Shown piece after piece: positions 1-8,924 of a stretch of 64,000 nt of DNA. Source of the DNA: Rhodococcus sp. SBT000017 (lineage in GTDB: Bacteria; Actinomycetota; Actinomycetes; Mycobacteriales; Mycobacteriaceae); NCBI RefSeq assembly GCF_003688915.1, contig NZ_REFU01000001.1:3968001-4032000 (forward strand), given 5' to 3'. How positions within the stretch are numbered: the first letter of the stretch is position 1; the number at the start of each line of letters is the position of its first letter. The translations under genes were made by a program, and so were the position numbers. Under the pieces are notes generated by a model that was given only the letters and a program-made list of their open reading frames with translations, was not told where the DNA came from and did no database searches.

Positions 1-273
1 GGTCGGCCCATCGGCGACGACCGAGAAGGCAACGGTGTCCCCGTGGTCCTTCTGGGTCGTTGCCAGCACGGTCATGGCAGCCGAGGCCAAGAACGAGACC
101 TTGCTCAGATCGACGATCAATGCAGCAGGCGTGGTGGAAATCTGTGCGTCGATCGCGCTCGACAGTGAGGGGGCCGTGGTGACGTCGAGTTCACCGGCGA
201 CCGCGATGACGGCCGCGCGCCCGTCGTTGCTGGACTGGATGGAAAATCCGGCGGTGTTCGTATCGGCTGGCAT
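1..273 (-). CDS. STAS-domain anti-sigma factor antagonist (partial, C-terminus off the window)
   Basis: The reverse strand reads from an ATG at 273 through 91 codons without a stop and leaves the window, so the C-terminus is missing. The protein has the STAS pattern: an AVIAVAGELDV strand, then a LIVDLSKVSFLASAAM loop. The serine of that loop aligns with the residue that kinase anti-sigma factors phosphorylate, but the usual preceding Asp is Ala. GGAG lies about 7 bases upstream of the start. Family role: partner-switching control of an alternative sigma factor. No anti-sigma kinase is visible in the window. Confidence 0.75.
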   Translation of the reverse strand, partial: MPADTNTAGFSIQSSNDGRAAVIAVAGELDVTTAPSLSSAIDAQISTTPAALIVDLSKVSFLASAAMTVLATTQKDHGDTVAFSVVADGPT

Positions 274-340
274 CTGCACTCCTGAATCGTTACCCGCCGC
301 GCTCGTCGACGGGGCATGCGGACCATTCAATCAGTAGGTC

Positions 341-1672
341 CTATTGGAACGTGACCTGCGTTCCTCTGAGTGCGGGAGCGCCGACCGTCGTGGTCCAGGA
401 CGGCACTGCGTCGGGCTCGATTCCCGTGGCCCCGCCGTAGACGACGGCCAAGGTCTGCTGCTCGGTGACCGAGTTCGCGTACGAGGCGGGCACGGGGGAG
501 AGCTGCGGAACCGGAAGCGACGGAATGTCCTGTTCACCGGGGTTTCTCGACGGCACCTGGTACGAGCCGTCGTTGGGGGAACTGCCCGGGTACTGCGGGA
601 AGTACTCTCCGGCCGAGCGGTCGAGCGAGGAGTAACAGGTCGGTCCGCGATTCTGCTCGAACAATCGCGGCTCGTCCTGGTTCGGTAGGTACCGACCCTT
701 CGGATTGACGAACGGCATCGAGACGTTGATGCCGGGGTACTCGTCGCCGACACCGGTGACGATCCTGCCGCGCCTGGCCCCCTCCGCGAATTGGGCGACG
801 GTGCAGTCGAGAGCCGGGGAGAACTCGGCGAGCACCTCGAGTGCTTCGCGGGAATTCGCGGCCAGCCCGATGATGTCCGCGGAGTTGGCATCGAGGAAGT
901 CGGCGGTGGTGTTGGAGGCGGATGTCAAAGACGCGTAGAGCGTCTCGAGGGCCGGGCGCTTCTCGACGACGGTATTTCCGGTGGTCCGCAGGTTGTCCAG
1001 TGCGTTGATCAACTCGGGGGCCGCATCGGCGTAGGTCTGCGAGAAGTCGGCGAGCCCGCGCAGGTCCTCCTGGATTGCGGGCAATTCGGTGTTGAGCCCG
1101 GCAAAGATGTTCTCGAGTCTGTCGATCGTGAGGCCGAGCTCTTCGCCGCGACCGCTCAGGCCCTGTGCGAGCGCGCCGAGGGTGTTCGACAGGTCCTCCG
1201 GCGGCACGGCCTGGAGCAGCGGCAACAGGCCGTCGAGCACCTGCCCTACCTCGATGGCGTTGCCGCTGCGGTCCTGCTTCAACACCGTGCCCTCGGTGAT
1301 GGGCGACCCCGGCCTGCCGTCCGGCAACTCCAACGCGACGTAGCGCTCGCCGAACAGTGTCTTCGGCAGCAGTCGCGCGGTGGCGTTCGACGGAATCATC
1401 TCGGCCATGTCCGGTTCGATGGCCAATTCCGAGGTGACGACGCCACCTGCCGTCGTCGCAGATCGCACTTCGCCGACGATCAGGCCGCGTACTTTGACAT
1501 CTGCGTTGCGGGGAAGTGCGTTGCCGACGCTGTCGGTTTCGAGGGAGACCGTCACCACGTCCTTGAACGTCTTGTTGTACGAGGTGACGCTCCACCCGAC
1601 GAACACGACGATGAGCACGACGAGAGCGATTCCGAGGAGTCGGTTCTGGACCGGCGAGGGGGAGCCGGTCAT
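341..1672 (-). CDS. MCE family protein (orphan, MceA-like)
   Basis: This 443-residue protein starts with a short cytoplasmic segment and one membrane helix (about residues 12-30, LLGIALVVLIVVFVGW). An MCE/MlaD domain follows (about 35-115, with the VKVRGLIVGEVRS signature), then a long helical region and a proline-rich tail. MCE proteins form periplasmic hexamers or tubes that carry lipids or sterols for YrbE-MceG ABC importers. Normally six mce genes follow two yrbE genes; here there is a single copy with neither beside it, so it is an orphan paralogue or a substitute subunit. A long inverted repeat lies just upstream at 1727-1788. Confidence 0.85.
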   Translation of the reverse strand: MTGSPSPVQNRLLGIALVVLIVVFVGWSVTSYNKTFKDVVTVSLETDSVGNALPRNADVKVRGLIVGEVRSATTAGGVVTSELAIEPDMAEMIPSNATARLLPKTLFGERYVALELPDGRPGSPITEGTVLKQDRSGNAIEVGQVLDGLLPLLQAVPPEDLSNTLGALAQGLSGRGEELGLTIDRLENIFAGLNTELPAIQEDLRGLADFSQTYADAAPELINALDNLRTTGNTVVEKRPALETLYASLTSASNTTADFLDANSADIIGLAANSREALEVLAEFSPALDCTVAQFAEGARRGRIVTGVGDEYPGINVSMPFVNPKGRYLPNQDEPRLFEQNRGPTCYSSLDRSAGEYFPQYPGSSPNDGSYQVPSRNPGEQDIPSLPVPQLSPVPASYANSVTEQQTLAVVYGGATGIEPDAVPSWTTTVGAPALRGTQVTFQ

Positions 1673-1726
1673 GGGTAAGTCGCAACGACAACAACAGCCA
1701 TGTCGCGAACCTTAGTGGTACACAAC

Positions 1727-1788
1727 GTCACACTTACTACCGAAGATTGGTTTGTGAGATGGACCTAGCACTTCGGTAGAAATGTGAC
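1727..1788. repeat. Two-part inverted repeat between mce and the next gene
   Basis: GTCACA (1727-1732) pairs with TGTGAC (1783-1788), and CTACCGAAG (1737-1745) pairs perfectly with CTTCGGTAG (1771-1779). The internal loops are 4 and 3 nt and the terminal loop is 25 nt. There is no T-run on either side, so an intrinsic terminator is not the obvious reading. It lies upstream of the mce start (1672) and after the stop of the preceding minus-strand gene (1803), so an operator or a weak terminator fits equally well. Confidence 0.5.
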
Positions 1789-1802
1789 AGGGACCACGAT
1801 TG

Positions 1803-2258
1803 TCAGTCGGCGATCAGCCGGGGTGCGTGGAACCAACCACCCTGCCCGCCTTCGCGCTGCCGGCCGATGACGTAAGTCCCCGGCGCGATTCCGGTGGCTC
1901 CGTGTTCGGGATGAATGAGGTATGCCGTCTGCGAGTTGGTCAGGATGCCCAGGGCCAGACCTCGGACGTCGTGCACGGGACTGGCCCACGAGCAGAAGCC
2001 ACCGTCGGCCACCAGGCTGTGCGGGTTGCCGCCTGCTGCGCTGCGCAGTAGTTCGATTCCCGTCAGCGGCACGGTCTCGCGACGCGTCTGTTCGGTGGGG
2101 ACGACTATGCCGTCGAGCAGTACGTACGGTACGACGATCAGATCGCCCTGGGCTTGCAGACCGTCGATGACGGGCACGGAGATCTCCTTGTCGAGATAGT
2201 CGAATACGTCCAAGCCGGTCAGGTCGGTCAGTGCGGACAGTGTGATGTTCGAGTTCAT
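1803..2258 (-). CDS. Hypothetical protein, 151 aa
   Basis: I do not recognise a family. The ATG at 2258 is preceded by AAGGTGAAG at good spacing, and this start removes an unlikely low-complexity extension further upstream. The protein is soluble with no signal peptide. It has a hydrophobic VIDGLQAQGDLIVVPYVLL stretch and ends in a GTYVIGRQREGGQGGWF segment. It follows the DUF6745 gene on the same strand after a 61-bp gap made of short G/T-rich repeats, so the two may be co-transcribed. Function unknown. Confidence 0.65.
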   Translation of the reverse strand: MNSNITLSALTDLTGLDVFDYLDKEISVPVIDGLQAQGDLIVVPYVLLDGIVVPTEQTRRETVPLTGIELLRSAAGGNPHSLVADGGFCSWASPVHDVRGLALGILTNSQTAYLIHPEHGATGIAPGTYVIGRQREGGQGGWFHAPRLIAD

Positions 2259-2269
2259 GTGCTTCACCT

Positions 2270-2319
2270 TGGGTGTGTTGTCGGGGTGTGTTGTCGGGGT
2301 GTGGTGTTGCGGTGTGGGG
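2270..2319. repeat. Short GT-rich tandem repeat
   Basis: The gap between the two minus-strand genes consists largely of a repeated GGGTGTGTTGTCG unit, about 13 bp, in two clean copies followed by decayed copies (GGGTGTGGTGTTGCGGTGTGGGG). It lies in the probable 5' leader of the 151-aa gene. Slippage could change the leader length. No function is evident. Confidence 0.5.
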
Positions 2320-3546
2320 TCAGGTTCTGCGGAGCAGTCGGCCGTAATCGGCACCCGCCAGACCGTAGGTCCAGCCCGCGGCGTCGACCGCGGACGAGAA
2401 CGCGCCGGGAACGCGAAGCCCGTAGCGTCGGCGCTCGCCGTCTCGCTCGCGAGAGCCGTTGACGGCAAGCAGTATTCGGCCCTCACCTCCCCAGCCCGCG
2501 GGTGTGGCGAACAGTTGCAGGGTGCAACCGGGATTGCCCGGATCGTCGTCGGTGTCGACCAGTCGCAAACCGGCTCGGTCCAGGTAGGCATCCCAGCCGA
2601 TTCGTTCTATGGCGCTTCGTCGGATCTCGACGTTGCGTTCGACGGTGATGCGCTCGACCGTCGGATCGTGGATCACCCACTTGGGAACCACGGTCCCGTT
2701 CAGGACGTGGACACCGCTGCCGTCGCCGAACTCGACCGCGGGCGAGGACGAATTGTGCAGTCGCACTTCACCGTGCACCGGATCGGGAATCGGTTCGGTG
2801 TGCAGAACCGTCGGCCGTTCGGACATCACCGCGATGTCGTCGAACGCCCACCACCATCCCGTCGATTCGACGAGGGCCGATTGAATGTCGAGAAGTTCGT
2901 TGTCCTCGTGCCCGAACGTCATGAGGCCGAAGGAGCGATAGATGTCGTAGTAGGCGACGCGATGGGCTTCCTGCTGCCCGTACCAGCTGACGGTGCCGAA
3001 GGGGTGCGGCGCGAGGGATCGGACGGCAGTGGCAACACCGTCGAAGAGGCTGGTGTGCAATGATTTTCGCACGGTTCGGCGAATGATCGGATCGGGACTG
3101 ATGCCGGCGCGGGCAGCGTCCGTCGGCGAGCGGCGTGAGACGTCGATGCGCGCTACCAGATCGCGCTGTGCATTGCGGTCGGAATAGAAGTACTGCTGCG
3201 GCCATTCGATCTGTCGTCGATCGATTCGCTGGTCCATCCGGTGCCGGGAATCGGACAGAATGGATGCGATTCGGGCTCCCACGTCTGCGTTGTTCGCCAA
3301 TGTCCTGGCGGTGATCAACTCTGCTGCGGCTGCCGGAGAGGGGACCCACACGAACTGTGGATCGGGGTGCCCAGATTTTCGATACAGCTGTGCCACTGCG
3401 GATTCCGCGGTGGTTCTATCGGAGGGGCCGGATTTCAGGCCGTAGCCGAGCCATCGATCGCGCTGCGCGCAGACCGCACGAATGCTCTCGGCGTATTCAT
3501 CGGGATTGTCACTGAATGTGCCGCGACGGGGAAATGTCGACGGCAT
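2320..3546 (-). CDS. DUF6745 domain-containing protein
   Basis: About 408 residues from an ATG at 3546. A GTG 15 bases upstream and a longer form from 3645 are also open, and no start has a convincing ribosome-binding site. The features match the DUF6745 family as I remember it: an early RDRWLGYGLKSGPSDRTTAE segment, a central WGQQEAHRVAYYD region, a VLHTEPIPDPVHG stretch, and a C-terminal AIERIGWDAYL...RRYGLRVPG segment. The family has no established biochemical role. It is followed on the same strand by the unknown 151-aa gene. Confidence 0.7.
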   Translation of the reverse strand: MPSTFPRRGTFSDNPDEYAESIRAVCAQRDRWLGYGLKSGPSDRTTAESAVAQLYRKSGHPDPQFVWVPSPAAAAELITARTLANNADVGARIASILSDSRHRMDQRIDRRQIEWPQQYFYSDRNAQRDLVARIDVSRRSPTDAARAGISPDPIIRRTVRKSLHTSLFDGVATAVRSLAPHPFGTVSWYGQQEAHRVAYYDIYRSFGLMTFGHEDNELLDIQSALVESTGWWWAFDDIAVMSERPTVLHTEPIPDPVHGEVRLHNSSSPAVEFGDGSGVHVLNGTVVPKWVIHDPTVERITVERNVEIRRSAIERIGWDAYLDRAGLRLVDTDDDPGNPGCTLQLFATPAGWGGEGRILLAVNGSRERDGERRRYGLRVPGAFSSAVDAAGWTYGLAGADYGRLLRRT

Positions 3547-3684
3547 CGGCACGGCGCTCACGTGAGGGAGGCGGTGTCCGCCTTTCCGGTTGTCATGAAG
3601 AAAAGAGTGACACGAGAATCGGATGAGCGCAAGGCGCACGTGCACGAAACTTCGTAGCAGGGGTCGAGGTTCCGCTCACGTGGG

Positions 3685-4668
3685 TCAGCCGCGCGAGCGC
3701 AGGATCAACTGGGCCGCGCTGATGTCGTCGATGACGAGGTCGGTGATCAATCCGCCGCGCAGCGCGGCGGTGAGGGCATCGAGTTTGGACGCTCCGGCGA
3801 CGATGCAGACTCGGCGCGGAACCACCTTGAGGCGATCCAGACTCGGTCCACTCGATCTGTCGTTCAACGCAATTCGGTCGTGACTGCCGTCGGAGCGCAG
3901 GAACACGGTGGCAATGTCTCCGACGACGCCGTCGCGCTGGAGCTCGGCTCGATCCTCGCGCTCGAGGTAGCCGGCGCTGTAGACGTGACTCGGAACGGCA
4001 CCGCTCATGACGCCGATGCTGAACACGGCGAGGTTCATCCGATCCTGCAGTTCGAGTACTCGCTTGATGCTGCGTTCGCGCCACAGGTGTTGCCGGGTTT
4101 CGGGGTAGTCGAAGAATGCAGGCACCGGAAATCCCTGCGCCACAGCGCCGTATGCGTCGGCGAAGGTTCGGACGATGTCGGTGGCGTAGGAGACTCCGGT
4201 GGTGCGGGTGTTCGCTGCGCCGTTGAGCTGCACGACGGTGGAGTTGTGGGTTCGTTTGGGTGCGAGCTTGCGGCTGACGGCGCTGACGGTGGTTCCCCAG
4301 GCGACGCCCATCACCATGTCGGACTCGAAGAACGATGTCAGCAGTCGGCCTGCGAAGGTGGCGACCCGATCGAGGCGTTGCAATTCGTCGACGGTTTCCG
4401 ACACGGGGACGACATGTGCACGAATGTCGTACAGATCGGCGAATGCCCGCTCGATTCGTGGTGCCTGACCGAGTGGGGTGGAGATCTTGATTTCCACCAG
4501 TCCTGATGCCCGCGCGAACGTGATGAGTCGTGAGACTGTCGAACGAGATACGCCCAGCTCACGGCCGATCGCCGCCATCGTCATGTCCTGGAAGTAGTAA
4601 AGCCGCGCGGCCTGGGTGGCGTGGCCGGTCCGCAGGTCGGATTCGGGAGTGATGTCGGGTTCGGTCAC
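3685..4668 (-). CDS. SorC/DeoR-type sugar-binding transcriptional regulator, probable regulator of glpFKD
   Basis: The N-terminal helix-turn-helix (ARLYYFQDMTMAAIGRELGV, then SRSTVSRLI) is followed by a SorC sugar-binding domain with GVAWGTTVSAVSRKL and VVQLNGA motifs. The length of about 327 residues is typical. It is transcribed divergently from glpF, which suggests control of glycerol uptake by a phosphorylated C3 or sugar ligand. A GTG at 4668 is taken as the start; an in-frame GTG at 4695 lies inside the palindrome at 4691-4704, so the shorter form is preferred. Neither has a strong ribosome-binding site. Assignment to the family is firm; the regulon is inferred from position. Confidence 0.85.
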   Translation of the reverse strand: MTEPDITPESDLRTGHATQAARLYYFQDMTMAAIGRELGVSRSTVSRLITFARASGLVEIKISTPLGQAPRIERAFADLYDIRAHVVPVSETVDELQRLDRVATFAGRLLTSFFESDMVMGVAWGTTVSAVSRKLAPKRTHNSTVVQLNGAANTRTTGVSYATDIVRTFADAYGAVAQGFPVPAFFDYPETRQHLWRERSIKRVLELQDRMNLAVFSIGVMSGAVPSHVYSAGYLEREDRAELQRDGVVGDIATVFLRSDGSHDRIALNDRSSGPSLDRLKVVPRRVCIVAGASKLDALTAALRGGLITDLVIDDISAAQLILRSRG

Positions 4669-4690
4669 CGGCACCAGTGTACGACCGAAT

Positions 4691-4725
4691 TGCACGTATG
4701 TGCATCAGCTGTGCAACGCAGTGCA
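4691..4725. promoter_or_regulatory. Candidate SorC operator cluster between the regulator and glpF
   Basis: TGCACGTATGTGCA (4691-4704) is a perfect inverted repeat with 5-bp arms. The right half GTGCA recurs at 4711-4715 and 4721-4725, giving three GTGCA units spaced 11 and 10 bp apart, which is one helical turn each. This phasing suits cooperative binding of a multimeric SorC-family regulator. It lies in the divergent promoter region about 65 bp before the glpF start. Confidence 0.6.
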
Positions 4726-4790
4726 GGACGTCTACCGTGGCAAACAGCACGCAATGTGGCGTGCATCACCAACTTCGCGGAGGCTACACA

Positions 4791-5645
4791 ATGGCTCGTA
4801 AGGAACCGGAATGGGGACTGCCGGCGCACATGGCTGCCGAGTTCGCCGGAACCATGATTCTCATTCTGTTCGGCGTCGGCGTCGTCGCGCAGGTCGTCTC
4901 GGGGGGTGAATCGGGAAGTCTCGGTGACCACGACTCGATTGCCTGGGCATGGGGCCTGGGTGTGATGTTCGGTATCTACGTTGCCGGCCGTATCACCGGC
5001 GCGCACCTCAACCCCGCGGTCACGATCACGTTCGCACTCTTCCGCGGATTCAGCTGGAAGATGGTTGCGCCGTACATTCTCGCGCAGACCGCAGGTGCCT
5101 TCGTGGCCGCACTGCTGGTGCGCTGGAACTACAACGACATGCTCAACGCCGTCGACCCGGGGCACACCACTCTCACCCAGGGGATCTTCTCGACGCTGCC
5201 CGGTAACGGAACCCTGCCGGTCAGCGTGTCCTCGGCCCTGATCGACCAGATCATCGGTACCGCGATTCTGCTGTTCCTCATTGTTGCCGTCACCGATTCT
5301 CTCGGTACCGCACCGATGGCCAACATGGCTCCGCTGATCGTCGGCCTCATCGTCGTTGCCATCGGCTTCGCCTGGGCCACCAACGCCGGATATGCGATCA
5401 ATCCGGCCCGAGATTTCGGACCTCGCCTGGCGTCGTACATCACCGGATACGGTGGAGCATGGCGTGATCAATACGGCGGCCTGTACTTCTGGGTCCCGAT
5501 CGTCGGACCTCTCGTAGGCGGACCGATTGGAGTGTTCCTGTACGACCTGCTGATCGGAAAGAACCTACGCAAGCAAGAAGGTTCGGCACCCGAACCGCCA
5601 TCACGACTCCCAGCCGACACCCAGACCACAGGAGAAAAGTCATGA
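4791..5645 (+). CDS. glpF: Glycerol facilitator / aquaglyceroporin
   Basis: A 284-residue MIP-family channel. The two NPA boxes are at about residues 74-76 (GAHLNPAVT) and 204-206 ([11 protein letters not shown]). The Asp after the second box (D208) is characteristic of glycerol-conducting rather than water-only channels. Six hydrophobic helices are visible. The ATG at 4791 has GCGGAGG 8 bases upstream. It lets glycerol equilibrate across the membrane for trapping by GlpK. It is the first gene of glpF-glpK-glpD, and its stop overlaps the glpK start (ATGA). The C-terminal tail after the last helix is charged and Pro-rich. Confidence 0.95.
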   Translation: MARKEPEWGLPAHMAAEFAGTMILILFGVGVVAQVVSGGESGSLGDHDSIAWAWGLGVMFGIYVAGRITGAHLNPAVTITFALFRGFSWKMVAPYILAQTAGAFVAALLVRWNYNDMLNAVDPGHTTLTQGIFSTLPGNGTLPVSVSSALIDQIIGTAILLFLIVAVTDSLGTAPMANMAPLIVGLIVVAIGFAWATNAGYAINPARDFGPRLASYITGYGGAWRDQYGGLYFWVPIVGPLVGGPIGVFLYDLLIGKNLRKQEGSAPEPPSRLPADTQTTGEKS

Positions 5646-7159
5646 GCGAGTTCGAAGGAAAGTACGTCGCCGCGATCGATCAGGGAACCACGTCGTCACG
5701 GTGCATGATCTTCGACCACGCGGGCACCGTCGTCGCCGTCGATCAGAAGGAACACAAGCAGATATTTCCTCAGGCCGGCTGGGTCGAGCACGACGCGTCG
5801 GAGATCTGGGACAACGTTCGCGCCGTCGCGGCCGGTGCCATGGCCGCAGCCGACCTGACGCGCGAGGACATCGCCGCAGTCGGTATCACCAATCAGCGTG
5901 AGACGGCGCTCGTGTGGGAGCGCGAGACGGGCAAGCCGATCTACAACGCCATCGTCTGGCAGGACACCCGCACCGATCGCATCGCCACCGCGCTGGGCGG
6001 CGGCGACGCCAACAAGTACACCGCCAAGACCGGTCTGCCCCTGGCCACCTACTTCTCCGGCCCGAAGATCAAGTGGATCCTCGACAACGTCGACGGGGCA
6101 CGCGCGAAAGCCGAAGCGGGAGAACTGTGTTTCGGCAACATGGACACCTGGGTCCTGTGGAACATGACCGGCGGTACCGACGGCGGATTGCACTACACCG
6201 ATCCGACCAACGCCTCACGCACCCTGCTGATGGACCTCGACACCCTGCAGTGGGACGAGGGGATCTGCGCCGACATGGGCATTCCGATGTCGATGCTGCC
6301 CGAAATTCGATCCAGCTCCGAGGTGTACGGCACCGGCCGCGAGCGGGGACCGTTCCACGGAGTGCCGATCTCCGGCATCCTCGGCGATCAGCAGGCGGCC
6401 ACCTTCGGGCAGGCCTGCCTGTCCCCCGGTGAAGCCAAGAATACATACGGCACAGGCAATTTCGTGCTGCTCAACACCGGCACCGAAAAGGTCATGAGCA
6501 AGAACGGATTGCTGACCACGGTCTGCTACAAGATCGGCGACCAGCCGACGATCTATGCGCTCGAAGGCTCCATCGCCGTGACGGGCTCGCTCGTGCAGTG
6601 GCTCCGCGACAACCTCGGGATGATCTCTTCGGCCGCGGACATCGAAACCGACGCACGTTCGGTGGACGACAACGGCGGCGCGTACTTCGTGCCCGCATTC
6701 TCCGGGCTCTTCGCCCCGCACTGGCGCGCGGATGCCCGCGGTGCCATCGTGGGATTGACGCGGTTCGTCAACAAGGGTCATCTGGCCCGTGCCGTGCTCG
6801 AAGCCACCGCGTACCAGACGCGTGAAGTGATCGAGGCCATGAATGCGGACTCCGGTGTCGATCTCGAGGTGCTCAAGGTCGACGGCGGAATGGTCGTGAA
6901 CGAACTGCTGATGCAGTTCCAGTCCGACATCCTCAACGTCGACGTGGTGCGCCCCGTGGTGGCCGAAACCACTGCTCTCGGAGCGGCATACGCCGCCGGT
7001 CTCGCCGTAGGCTATTGGGAGAGCGAGGACGACATCCGCCAGAACTGGGCCGAGGACAAGACGTGGACCCCGTCCATGGACGAAGACCAACGGGCCAAGC
7101 TGTACGCCGGTTGGAAGAAAGCAGTAACACGTACTCTCGATTGGGTTGATGAAGAATGA
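5642..7159 (+). CDS. glpK: Glycerol kinase
   Basis: A 505-residue FGGY kinase of typical length. The N-terminal [10 protein letters not shown] phosphate loop, the [12 protein letters not shown] segment, the WQDTRT motif and the C-terminal [10 protein letters not shown] and [13 protein letters not shown] motifs are all present. It phosphorylates glycerol with ATP to sn-glycerol 3-phosphate in the cytosol. It overlaps glpF by ATGA upstream and glpD by ATGA downstream, so the three genes are translationally coupled. Confidence 0.97.
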   Translation: MSEFEGKYVAAIDQGTTSSRCMIFDHAGTVVAVDQKEHKQIFPQAGWVEHDASEIWDNVRAVAAGAMAAADLTREDIAAVGITNQRETALVWERETGKPIYNAIVWQDTRTDRIATALGGGDANKYTAKTGLPLATYFSGPKIKWILDNVDGARAKAEAGELCFGNMDTWVLWNMTGGTDGGLHYTDPTNASRTLLMDLDTLQWDEGICADMGIPMSMLPEIRSSSEVYGTGRERGPFHGVPISGILGDQQAATFGQACLSPGEAKNTYGTGNFVLLNTGTEKVMSKNGLLTTVCYKIGDQPTIYALEGSIAVTGSLVQWLRDNLGMISSAADIETDARSVDDNGGAYFVPAFSGLFAPHWRADARGAIVGLTRFVNKGHLARAVLEATAYQTREVIEAMNADSGVDLEVLKVDGGMVVNELLMQFQSDILNVDVVRPVVAETTALGAAYAAGLAVGYWESEDDIRQNWAEDKTWTPSMDEDQRAKLYAGWKKAVTRTLDWVDEE

Positions 7160-8862
7160 GTTCCACCACAACGGCTTTGAGTCCCACCGCGCGCGCCGAT
7201 GCGATCGCACGAATGGAAGCCGAAGAGCTGGACATCCTGGTGATCGGCGGCGGCGTCGTCGGCGCGGGAACGGCGTTGGACGCAGTGACCCGCGGACTGA
7301 AGGTAGGCCTGCTCGAAGCGCGGGACTATGCGGCCGGCACGTCCAGCCGCTCCAGCAAGCTCTTCCACGGCGGTCTGCGCTATCTCGAACAGTTCAACTT
7401 CGCGTTGGTGTTCGAGGCATTGAAGGAACGGTCGCTGGTACTGAACACGCTGTGCCCGCACCTCGCTCGTCCGGTGCCGTTCATCTATCCGCTGGAGAAG
7501 GTGATCGATCGTCCGTACGTCGGGCTCGGAATCGGCGTGTACGACGTCATGGGTGCCGGACGCGGTGTCCCGAGTCACCACAAGCACCTCGGCAAGAAGA
7601 AGACGCTCGAGTCGTTCCCCTCGGGTAAGAGGTCGGCGATTCGTGGTGCGGTGAAGTTCTACGAGGGCCAGGTCGACGACGCCCGGCACACGATGATGAT
7701 CGCTCGTACCGCGGCTGCCTACGGGGCATTGTGCGCCAACAGCACTCGCGTCACCGGCTTCCTTCGGGAGGACGACAAGGTTGTCGGAGTCGTGGCCAGC
7801 GATCTCGAAACGGGCCGCTCCTTCGAGGTCCGGGCCAAGCAGGTCATCAATGCTGCCGGTGTCTGGACCGACGAGGTGCAGCAGATGGTCGGTGGCCGTG
7901 GGCAGTTCCAGGTTCGCGCCTCCAAGGGTGTGCACCTGGTGGTGCCGCGCAATCGCATCAACAGTGCCACCGGCATCATCACGCGTACCGAGAAGAGTCT
8001 GCTGTTCGTCATCCCGTGGGGCAGTCACTGGATCATCGGCACCACCGATACCGACTGGAAGCTCGATCTGGCTCACCCGGCGGCAAGCCAGAGCGACATC
8101 GACTACATCCTCGGACATGTGAACAAGTTGCTGGCCGATCCGCTGGATCGGACCGATGTGGTCGGCGTGTACGCCGGGCTTCGACCGTTGCTCTACGGCG
8201 AATCCGATTCCACCAGCACCCTTTCCCGGGAGCATGCGGTGTCCAGTCCGGTCCGCGGATTGACGGTCATCGCGGGTGGCAAGTACACCACCTACCGCGT
8301 GATGGCCAAGGATGCAGTCGATTCCGCGGTACACGGACTCGAGCGCACGGTGCCGAAGTGCGTCACCGAGAACATCCCGCTGGTTGGTGCCGACGGCTAC
8401 CTCGGCGCGTTCAATGCCCGGGCGCTCACGGCCGAACGCACCGGTATGCGCGTCTCTCGCGTCGAGCATCTGCTCGGTCGGTACGGCACTCTGATGGGTG
8501 AGTTGTTGGATCTCATCGATGCCGATCCGGAACTCGGTAAGCCTCTCGAAAGCGCACCGGAGTACCTGAAGGCCGAGGTCGTCTATGCCGCGAGTCATGA
8601 AGGCGCGCAGCATCTCGAGGACATCCTCACCCGGCGCACCCGCATCTCCATCGAGGTTCCCGATCGTGGTGAAGCGGCCGCCGACGAGGTGGCCCGGCTG
8701 GTGGCGCCCATCCTGGGATGGGACGAGCAGCACGTTGCCGAGGAGATCGAGCATTATCGGCTTCGTGTTCTGGCAGAACGGGATTCGCAGGAGCAGCCTG
8801 ATGACGATACTGCGGACGCAGCACGGCTCGGGGCACCGGATGTGCGTGCCGGGGTGAGCTGA
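7156..8862 (+). CDS. glpD: Aerobic glycerol-3-phosphate dehydrogenase
   Basis: A 568-residue FAD enzyme. The Rossmann dinucleotide motif is [22 protein letters not shown] (about residues 26-47), followed by the [19 protein letters not shown] signature of GlpD and the TDWKLD and GLRPLLYGE segments. It oxidises glycerol 3-phosphate to dihydroxyacetone phosphate and passes electrons to the quinone pool at the membrane. It is the last gene of the glp operon and is followed within 10 bp by a strong hairpin. Confidence 0.96.
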   Translation: MSSTTTALSPTARADAIARMEAEELDILVIGGGVVGAGTALDAVTRGLKVGLLEARDYAAGTSSRSSKLFHGGLRYLEQFNFALVFEALKERSLVLNTLCPHLARPVPFIYPLEKVIDRPYVGLGIGVYDVMGAGRGVPSHHKHLGKKKTLESFPSGKRSAIRGAVKFYEGQVDDARHTMMIARTAAAYGALCANSTRVTGFLREDDKVVGVVASDLETGRSFEVRAKQVINAAGVWTDEVQQMVGGRGQFQVRASKGVHLVVPRNRINSATGIITRTEKSLLFVIPWGSHWIIGTTDTDWKLDLAHPAASQSDIDYILGHVNKLLADPLDRTDVVGVYAGLRPLLYGESDSTSTLSREHAVSSPVRGLTVIAGGKYTTYRVMAKDAVDSAVHGLERTVPKCVTENIPLVGADGYLGAFNARALTAERTGMRVSRVEHLLGRYGTLMGELLDLIDADPELGKPLESAPEYLKAEVVYAASHEGAQHLEDILTRRTRISIEVPDRGEAAADEVARLVAPILGWDEQHVAEEIEHYRLRVLAERDSQEQPDDDTADAARLGAPDVRAGVS

Positions 8863-8868
8863 ACCGAG

Positions 8869-8908
8869 CAATGGCGGCGGTCCCTCGTGATGAGGACCGC
8901 CGCCATTG
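8869..8908. terminator. Bidirectional hairpin terminator between glpD and glgX
   Basis: A perfect 15-bp stem: CAATGGCGGCGGTCC (8869-8883) pairs with GGACCGCCGCCATTG (8894-8908), with a 10-nt loop. It lies between convergent genes and would stop transcripts from both sides. There is no T-run, as is common in actinobacteria. Confidence 0.8.
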
Positions 8909-8924
8909 CATTGTCGGTGCTGTA

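Noticed and set aside
4665..4695. GTG at 4695 as the SorC-type regulator start
   Set aside because: It lies inside the best palindrome of the operator cluster; the GTG at 4668 leaves the operator free.
7012..8871. A 619-codon minus-strand frame opposite glpD
   Set aside because: glpD is certain; the antisense translation shows no domains.
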